Source: Hetaerina americana
Taxonomy: Eukaryota; Arthropoda; Insecta; Odonata; Calopterygidae
DNA: 64,000 bases
Direction of reading: 5' to 3'
Assembly (NCBI GenBank): GCA_022747635.1
Contig: JAKTNV010000001.1
Location: 34,814,351-34,878,350, forward strand
The translations under genes and the position numbers were made by a program. How positions within the stretch are numbered: position 1 is the stretch's first letter; every line of letters begins with the position of its first letter. Positions 57,325-64,000 of this stretch are shown here, one piece after another. The notes below the pieces were generated by a model. That model was not told the DNA's origin. It was given only the letters and a program-made list of their open reading frames with translations, and did no database searches.

Positions 57325-58440
57325 TGTGTCTCGTGAATGGGGTAATAATGGAACCCTATCTCTTCCCTCATTCCTTGGACTCCCTCTCATAAGCTCGTTC
57401 CCTTTAACCTCCCAGCATTTCATCCAGACTCGAGTTCTTCTCTGGTTGAATCGTGAAAAGCGTTTCTTTTATTCGTATATTGTACGTGTTTCCCGATTCA
57501 AGAACCCTCAGAGGAAAACAAAATTCGAAGAAATATGCTGTCGGTAAAGCGGGGAAGCTTTCCGCTGTATTTCATCTCAGAAGCCAAGTAGACTTAGAAA
57601 TATGGAGCATCGCTAAATAAACATTGAGCTGTCATTTGTAATAAATTTGGAATACTCGTATGATATAGAAGCTGTTATTTGACTACCAGGAAAGAATAAT
57701 TCTAGAGGGCCTCATAGGTCTCTCTTAACCGCGGTCGGTTGTACATTACATTTCGCAATGTATTTGTAATTGAAGTTCTTTTATTTTACCGTAAGAGTAT
57801 TGCCAATGCAAATAATATCTTTCATTTAGTTAATAGCGATGAGATGAATAATATTTAAACGATTCCCGATGAACATCTCATTCGCTTAGGTCCAAAATGG
57901 TTGGATACGATGCAATCTTCTCTCATCATTCTTTTCATCCCTCACTTTACACTAGGTCTGCATTCAATGTGTACTCGCTTTTCCATATAAGTAGAGATGT
58001 ATTTGTTCCCTCGGCGTCCCATAGAAAACATCGCAAAATTCACAGCTGGCACAGATTCGGCCATTAAATTGAATTCTGTGGTTCAGCAGCCGAATGTACG
58101 TGAACCCAATTTTCGCGGAAGGCAATTTGATTCCCTCTCCGCACGAAGACCCTCGGAAAACAGACGAACGAATTGAACAGCCTGCGCGATCTAATGACCC
58201 ATATTGCAGGTTCCGTGTTGGCGGGAGCAATGTTGATTGTTTCTGTGAGGGTCACTCGAACCGGAAATACCACAAGCTGTCGTCACAATAAATTCTGGGT
58301 CGGTCGAGCCTCCGACAGAAAAGATCAGAAGAGAGCCTTAAACGCACTTCATGCATATGTTATAATCTTATGTTCCAACATGGACATAAAATGTAGGATT
58401 ATTTAAGGAAGAATATCGGGACACCCAAAAGAAGATGTAG
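57325..58440. other. Unannotated stretch
   Basis: No recognised gene or repeat; short frames 57964-58230 (minus) and 58094-58291 (plus) overlap in antisense. Confidence 0.35.
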
Positions 58441-58454
58441 AGAACGGAAGTATG

Positions 58455-58486
58455 TATACCGACCGTTGAGGCATCATCAGGTACAC
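58455..58486 (-). ncRNA. Broken hammerhead-like remnant
   Basis: On the minus strand GTACCTGATGA (core 58480-58474) is followed by TGCCTC (stem II, 5' side), AAC and GGTC, then GGTATAC, which could pair with GTGTAC as stem I. The 3' side of stem II and the GAAA box are missing, so it is dead. Interpreted as a deleted PLE-type terminal motif. Confidence 0.3.
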
Positions 58487-58489
58487 AAT

Positions 58490-59225
58490 ATCATTTCAAA
58501 ACTTGAGGCATACACACATTCACGTATATACGTGTGAAAACTACGGGTTTGGTGTTGCACAATGATCGTAAAGGGAGGGAGTTGTCGGAGAGAGGAAGCT
58601 GTTGCCTGGTCATTAGAGTCTTTGATAAGCTCTTTCAATGGGTGCTATAGGTCTGGAGGAGGGGCAAAGGTGCCGTGGCATATCTAGGAGGATGGACTTG
58701 GTGGAGAAGAGAGGTTTTCCTAGGCCATTTAAAAATTGTCTTGACAAATTCCATTTCGCCAAGCATCTCATTCACTCTGGAGTCTTGTTCCCACTACCCA
58801 TCTCCATGTGTTACGTTAAGGGCAGTAGGACATCTTCGGGCAGCTGAAATTCTCCACCACAAAGACAATTTTAAATAATATATAAATATATAGTTTAATT
58901 ATGTATAAACATAAAAATAATAAAGGCAATAAGCAGAGTGTCTACCAGGTAACGCCTGAGAAGTTTCATTTTAGCATGTAAGAATACGGTAGTGAAATGG
59001 GAAAATAGAGAGGACTATTGGAAGTTGATACAAAGTAATTATAGCTTAAAGAGTGAAAGCCTACATAACTTAGTAATAGTGCGGAATATGGTAAACAATT
59101 GGAACTTTGTGGAACTAATCAATTACGGAAAGGAAAATACAGCTTTGTTGATTCCACTTCATATAACACGCAACAACATTAAGTGGTCTTAACAGATCTG
59201 TATTTTTCTTTCCGAAAACGAAAAT
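58490..59225. other. Unannotated stretch
   Basis: Nothing recognised. Confidence 0.35.
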
Positions 59226-59229
59226 AATT

Positions 59230-59410
59230 GGATTCAGATCAAAATAGAAGAATGGATAATGGTCGAATAACCAAACAGTTATATGAGAGAAGAATAAATG
59301 ATTTTAGAGGAAATGGGAAATATCAAGAAAAACATGGGTGAGTATATATGAAGATATCCTAAGAAAAAGAAGTATTCGATATTTCGGGAAAAGAAGAGAA
59401 TGTAAAAAAC
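59230..59410 (+). pseudogene. Possible LINE RT C-terminal scrap
   Basis: The frame reads RITKQLYERRIN, then, with a frameshift, a KTWVSIYEDILRKRSI-like piece. This resembles the RI-K-V-----GKRGRGRPRKTW---I-EDL-KR end of craniofacial-development-protein-2-like LINE proteins. Several stops. Short and uncertain. Confidence 0.35.
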
Positions 59411-59763
59411 AATGAATGGGTGAGACAGACGTGGGAGGAAGAAATTCAAGGATAGGACATAATGAAAGAAGTTAGTTAGGAATAGTAAGTGCTATGACAG
59501 AACCTAAAATGAGACTTTTAAAACTTTTAACCCGAAAGGTAATTCCATGAAAGTTATGTAATTGTGTATTTAATGAGGTTCTCAAGACTTAGGAATCCAA
59601 TATTGAACATAAAAACGGAGAGTTCAAATTAGAACAATTGGAATACGTATTTAGGCATTATAATGACAGGAAAAGTCATGAGACAAAGAAATATGCTAGC
59701 AAAGGAAGTGCTGTTGATGTGAAGCTTAAGTCGTAAAACAGTATTAAAATGAGAGAATTTCAC

Positions 59764-59830
59764 ATTTAAAAATCATTCGCCTTGACTGAGATTCGAACTC
59801 GGATTTCGAGGGATCTGAGTTCAAATCAAT
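59764..59830 (-). mobile_element. Possible tRNA-like SINE scrap
   Basis: GAGTTCGAATCTC on the minus strand (59795-59783) is a good B box, but the A-box region is poor and no tRNA fold closes. Confidence 0.3.
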
Positions 59831-60029
59831 ATCAAGGAATAGAAATACTATCTACACCTTGGAATTCTCACATTTTGGTGGTTATCAACGGATGACTCCG
59901 TTAAAGTAACTGCGGCAGTCTTTCCCGTATTGTCTGAAAAGAAGGGTGAGCTGAAATATGAACGTAATGTCTAATGGATCAGTGTCTCCGTCTCATACGA
60001 AAATCAACGAGAGTAAGTCTGTGGGTCTG

Positions 60030-60310
60030 CTGTTGGTATTGTTAAGGATGTAGAAATAAAGTAGAACGGAGATGGCAACAAACGGAGAAATGCTCAGTAT
60101 GATTGTGAAAAAGAGGAAGCTGTGGTGGAAAATTCGTAGAAGGTGGAAAATAATTGAATGGAGGAGGTTTTGAGATGTAGTGGGAAGCTGAAGACTGCGG
60201 TGAATGGAAGAATATTGGGTCGGCAGGGAACAGAATAAAAAATAATTGGTCCTTAGAATGCTATGAAGGAGGGTAGAAAATATGAGAAGCTATAAAAGGG
60301 AATCAAAGGT
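60030..60310 (+). pseudogene. Decayed LINE 3' end
   Basis: Plus-strand words corresponding to the WWKIRRRW / SWKLKTAVNGRILGRQG / MKEGRKYEKL order match the end of the RTE-like family (RQEKW, SGMLKTVIEGRMLG, MKGGRKYSGM). Strongly diverged with stops. Confidence 0.45.
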
Positions 60311-60314
60311 GGGT

Positions 60315-62290
60315 CTGGCAAAAGATGGTTTTACATCGAGCAGAAATGATTTTGAAGAGTGCAACGACTTGAGTTAATTTAAGGGAATCGTGGGAAACAG
60401 GCCTCTGGGCGGTAGGGTACCTAACGATAAATATGTGATAATTAGTCTCTGTTATACTATATAATTGCTTACAACCATGGAGAAAAAATTAAACCAGATG
60501 CATTTGTGGGATAACTTCTACTAAGCAGTGAAAGTACTAGCTAAAATTCAACTAGCCATATTTTTTGAATGCATAACTTTGGTTTCGTCATATTGTTCCT
60601 TGAAATACGTATCCTAGTTGGTCCTCATCACTATACTCCTTTGCCATGAAAATTGGTATATTTTTGTCGTCATTGAAACGCCGTAGGGTGATACAATGCG
60701 TAAAAACCATAATCCCGGAAAATTAAAATGTTTATTTATTTATTCTCCGTAATATGCGTTTCTCCCTAACAGTCCTACAATACTCTATGCCTTGGTGCAT
60801 ATAATAATGCATTTGGGGCTGTGGCCTCGAAGCATTCACCATTCCCAAACTTTCCGAAATATTACGAGGCATACGATACCAAAATGATAATCTTACATAC
60901 ATTATATCCTCCCGTGTAAATTCCGATATTGTGATTATTTTTTGATGCTATATAAGTGAAAACTGTACATATTTAATCCATGTACCCAGAGGTAATTTTA
61001 ATGCCAATTTGCATTTGTAGGTGCCTGTATAGTGGTAAGTTAAGACCATCGAACAAACAATAATATAAAAAGTGCATATTAGAGACAATTTTAGAGAAAA
61101 TATTATTTAAAATTAAAATATTGAGCGCTGCGTCGTATAGTTGCCAAACTTGGTCATTGAGGAGGGAGGAAGATAGACTTGAGTTATAGATTTCTGATAT
61201 GCGTAAATGGATAAAATGGAGGAAGGACAATCGGCGGAAAGGTAGAAAAGTTAAGTGCTGGGCAAGAAAGTTAGAGGGAGGATGTTGCTGGCGGAAATTC
61301 GGAGATCGTAGGAAAAGTTGGTGGAATAAAGTACGAGAACGATCAGGTGTGGAGAACTGCGATTAAGCGGAGGAGGAAATGGAAGACGGCAGTAACGATT
61401 GGTAAGGAAGGGAGGAGAAGAGCGGGCATTTTTGGACGATGTGAGTGGAGGCAGCATGTATGCAAAGCTGAAAAATGGTTAATGGCAATGCTAGCTTTTA
61501 AGGAAATATTTTTTGCTGGAACCAGAGAAATTCGGCTTCTCAACAAAGAGACAGCTTTTCATAAATAATAAAAAATGAGTTAGCTGGTCCATTCCAAATT
61601 CATCATCTTAACAAAAGAAATCATGACTCATACCCATTCAACCACTCGAAATGTAAACAAAGAAAGAATTCACTTCAACTGTAGTGCTTTATAAAATATG
61701 TAATTTCCTAAAATGGCCTCTGTTCCCCATTCCCTTCCATGCACACTCAGTGGTGGGTCTGAGGGATATAAGTCGGTAGATTTGTACGTTAGTCTCCGCC
61801 ATCCGCAAAGAACCGGCTAAATTCATCCCGAGCCATTCAATCGCCTTAGTTTCGGCTTCGGCCGGACCTTTGGTTCGGGGGATGGAGGGACATGGGGAAA
61901 TAATCCCCCGCCGATATCACTCCCCAATCCCCAAACGGAGCCCCGGTCCAGAAAAATCTCCTTGATCCCGAAAGTTTCGATCTGGGATCGGCGGAAAAAC
62001 GATGCCTCTCCCGTAGTCAATTCTTATGCCTTTTTTTTCCTTTCACATAGAGCACTCCCTTCGCCACAGCCCTCCAATCATTTCTCTTTATCCACCATCC
62101 CCAATCGTCCTCGACTCCCGCCGAGCACGCCAATCCCTCGCTTCAGTCCCCGAAACGGCTATCGGAAACCCTTCTTTCCCCCCCCCCCCTGAGTCCCCTC
62201 TCTTCACCCTCGGGAATCCATCTGCCTCCGTGCGAGATGTGTATGCACTATGCACGCATAGATAACATTCCTCCGCTCCCGCTACGTGCG
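60315..62290. other. Unannotated stretch
   Basis: AT-rich to about 61720, then GC-rich with a C-run at about 62178-62189. No motif-bearing open frame; 61251-61568 has overlapping frames on both strands only. Confidence 0.35.
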
Positions 62291-62294
62291 CACA

Positions 62295-63280
62295 CGCCGA
62301 ATATTTTCCTAGCTATGTTAGCCTTGGCCAATATTTATTTGCCTCGGCCCGCCCAGTCTGGTCCGGCCGGAATTCGATTCAGTCCAGGACGCGAGGGTGA
62401 GCGGGGGTAGAGGGATCGTTCGTGTTTGAGAGTCGGGTGGGTGGAGGAGGGAGATTGCCCAATGGCTGCCGCTAAGGGGACCATAATGGATGGAGTGGAC
62501 GGGAGCTCATTCCTGGGGACCGGACCGAACAGCATGGGTGGGAGGAGGGAAGTAAGTCAAGCCCAGGCGGCGGCTCTTTTCGACGTCCTCGTCCAGCTAG
62601 GCTCACTGAGCTCAGTTTATAAAAAAACGGCAAAATTACCTCGAGACTTGAATTCAAGTCGACGCGGCGAATCGAACGCGTTCGAAGTTCCATCCACAAG
62701 TGAGGATGCTATTCAAATGAACGCGTAACGATGTAGTATTTAGGATTTTTATCTGTATCCACCGAAAGCGAGTACATTTATCGACTTTGGTGTTGAGCGC
62801 TGAGGCGAATAAGGATTTATTGGTTCCCTCGCTCTCTCGCCGCATTTCCCGTTTCAATTTCGCACGAAGTGCATGGAACAACTTCACGTGCGAACGACTG
62901 ACGGCATCGGGGCGTGCCTAAGGACCCCTAGAGTTAATTTCGCGTCGATCATCAAACTCGATCATCTCAATGTGCGCGGAGGAACTTCGCAAGTAAACAA
63001 TTGACTGCCACAACGCGCGGAATGACTGCACGCTGCAAGGCGAGTTCCAGGATGTTTAGAGTTAATTTCGCGTAAATTCACATTCCAAAGAACCGCGCGC
63101 TAATTGCTGCTGACAGACTCTACTCGAGCTTCATGTGAATTCATGCCACAAACGTCGTCATCAGCGTTAACGCAGGGAAATATGGCGCATTATGTTAATT
63201 CGGCATTAAGATTTTTCGACTGCCAGTTTCACAAGTTTTTCTATATTTTTTAATGGATTTCTAATGGGATTCAAGTGGTC
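62295..63280. other. GC-rich block with a direct 16-bp repeat
   Basis: The exact word AGAGTTAATTTCGCGT occurs at 62931-62946 and 63058-63073, 127 bases apart, within CpG-rich non-coding sequence. The 100-codon plus frame 62426-62728 has no recognised domain. Confidence 0.4.
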
Positions 63281-63283
63281 TTA

Positions 63284-64000
63284 TACTACCTTGATCAAAA
63301 ATTTCCCGGAATTTATTCAGAAAATTAAAAATACAAGTTTATTCATCTAAATCTATATTGTCCCCTTCAAAGTAATCCCCATCGACTGCAACACACTTAT
63401 GCCAGCGCTTGATCCAATCCTCGAAACATTTTTTATATTCGGTTTTCGGTATGTCCATCAGTGCTTCCTGCGATTTTTCCATTACTTCCTCTCGGCTGCT
63501 AAAACGCGTTCCCCGTAATGGTTTTTTAACTCGATTGAACAGAAAGAAGTCACAGGGAGCCAAATCAGGTGAATTCGGTGGCTGTTGGATGGTATTTGTT
63601 GCATTTTTCGTCAAAAAATTACGAATAATGATAGCACTGTGCGACGGTGCGTTATCATGGTGCAAAATCCACGAGTTTTCTGCCCACATTTCTGGTCTCT
63701 TTCGGCGAATTGCTTCACGCAAACGTCTCATAACGCCCAAATAATACTCTTTGTTTACTGTCTGGCCTTCTGGCAAAAATTCATGATGCACTACACCGTT
63801 GTAATCCATGAAAACAGTCAGCATTGCCTTCTTTTTTGACTGAAAACGACGTGGTTTTTTTGGTCTCGGCTCATTTGGTGAACGCCATTCACTTGCCTGA
63901 TGTCTGGATTGCGTGTCGTACTCATAAACCCACGTCTCGTCTCCAGTAATGATCCTTTTGATGAATGTGGGATCGGATTCAGCCTCGCAAATCATGTCTT
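63284..64000 (-). mobile_element. Mariner element, cut by the window end
   Basis: The 3' end of a minus-strand mariner. The transposase stop is at 63339; beyond it about 55 bases lead to CTACCTTGATCAAAAATTTC (from about 63284), which has the look of a mariner terminal repeat preceded by TA. The other end lies outside the window. Confidence 0.75.
63339..63995 (-). CDS. Mariner transposase, D34D type (partial)
   Basis: At least 218 codons, open to the window edge, so the N-terminal DNA-binding helix-turn-helix half is not visible. The catalytic domain is complete: TGDETWVYEYD (first Asp at residue 19 of this frame), HHDNAPSHSA (second Asp at 114), and NSPDLAPCDFFLF (third Asp at 149, with 34 residues between), giving the mariner DD34D triad. 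The QASEW segment is also typical. The enzyme excises and integrates the element at TA by cut-and-paste. No stop or frameshift in the visible part, so this copy may be recent. Start beyond 63995 is unknown. Confidence 0.93.
   Translation of the reverse strand: MICEAESDPTFIKRIITGDETWVYEYDTQSRHQASEWRSPNEPRPKKPRRFQSKKKAMLTVFMDYNGVVHHEFLPEGQTVNKEYYLGVMRRLREAIRRKRPEMWAENSWILHHDNAPSHSAIIIRNFLTKNATNTIQQPPNSPDLAPCDFFLFNRVKKPLRGTRFSSREEVMEKSQEALMDIPKTEYKKCFEDWIKRWHKCVAVDGDYFEGDNIDLDE

Noticed and set aside
1..64000. CRISPR array, bacterial operon or phage genes
   Set aside because: No regularly spaced direct repeats of CRISPR type and no dense collinear coding; the only tandem array (39.5 kb) has 145-bp units.

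Overview
The window looks like non-coding DNA from a large, repeat-rich invertebrate nuclear genome, most likely an arthropod and probably an insect. The support is indirect: a background of AT-rich sequence, two mariner-type transposons, a Penelope-like retroelement (PLE), RTE-like and CR1/Jockey-like non-LTR retrotransposons in all states of decay, tRNA-derived SINE-like pieces, and several long (TA)n tracts. No operons, no bacterial-style gene density and no convincing multi-exon host gene were found. The species cannot be named from this sequence alone.

Layout. 1-3 kb: AT-rich DNA with one antisense hammerhead-like motif (about 1.77 kb). 3-5.8 kb: a tRNA-like SINE piece, then an intact 529-codon retrotransposon ORF1 (gag-like, one CCHC knuckle, minus strand) that lacks its ORF2 and lies next to (TA)n. 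6.1-6.9 kb: an internally deleted mariner with long inverted repeats. 7-11 kb: nothing recognised. 11-14 kb: GC-rich islands plus 3' ends of two LINE families. 14.1-18.9 kb: three decayed LINE copies, one carrying a nested inverted hammerhead repeat (16.3-16.5 kb). 19-42 kb: AT-rich DNA alternating with GC-rich, CpG-rich islands, more decayed RTE-like pieces, a 145-bp tandem array (39.5-39.9 kb) and a LINE-type 3' tail. 41.9-43 kb: decayed LINE pieces. 44.0-46.4 kb: a young PLE (reverse transcriptase plus GIY-YIG endonuclease, TATA box and hammerhead motif at its 3' end), followed by an older PLE copy (47.1-47.6 kb). 51.8-55.0 kb: a nearly full-length RTE-like LINE inserted in (TA)n. 55.17-55.53 kb: a compact element made of two perfect 86-bp inverted arms, each carrying a complete hammerhead core. 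56-63 kb: mostly featureless, with LINE scraps and GC-rich blocks. 63.3 kb to the end: the C-terminal two thirds of a mariner transposase.

The most interesting theme is the hammerhead ribozyme signature (CTGANGA, stem II, GAAAC, palindromic stem III, GTC/GTT). It occurs at the PLE 3' end, in an older PLE copy, in two unrelated short inverted elements, and once alone. Hammerheads in PLE termini are known. The paired, divergent, nearly stand-alone arrangement seen twice here, with unrelated primary sequence, deserves checking. All protein-coding content recognised belongs to mobile elements. Activity, boundaries and family assignments are inferred from motifs read by eye.
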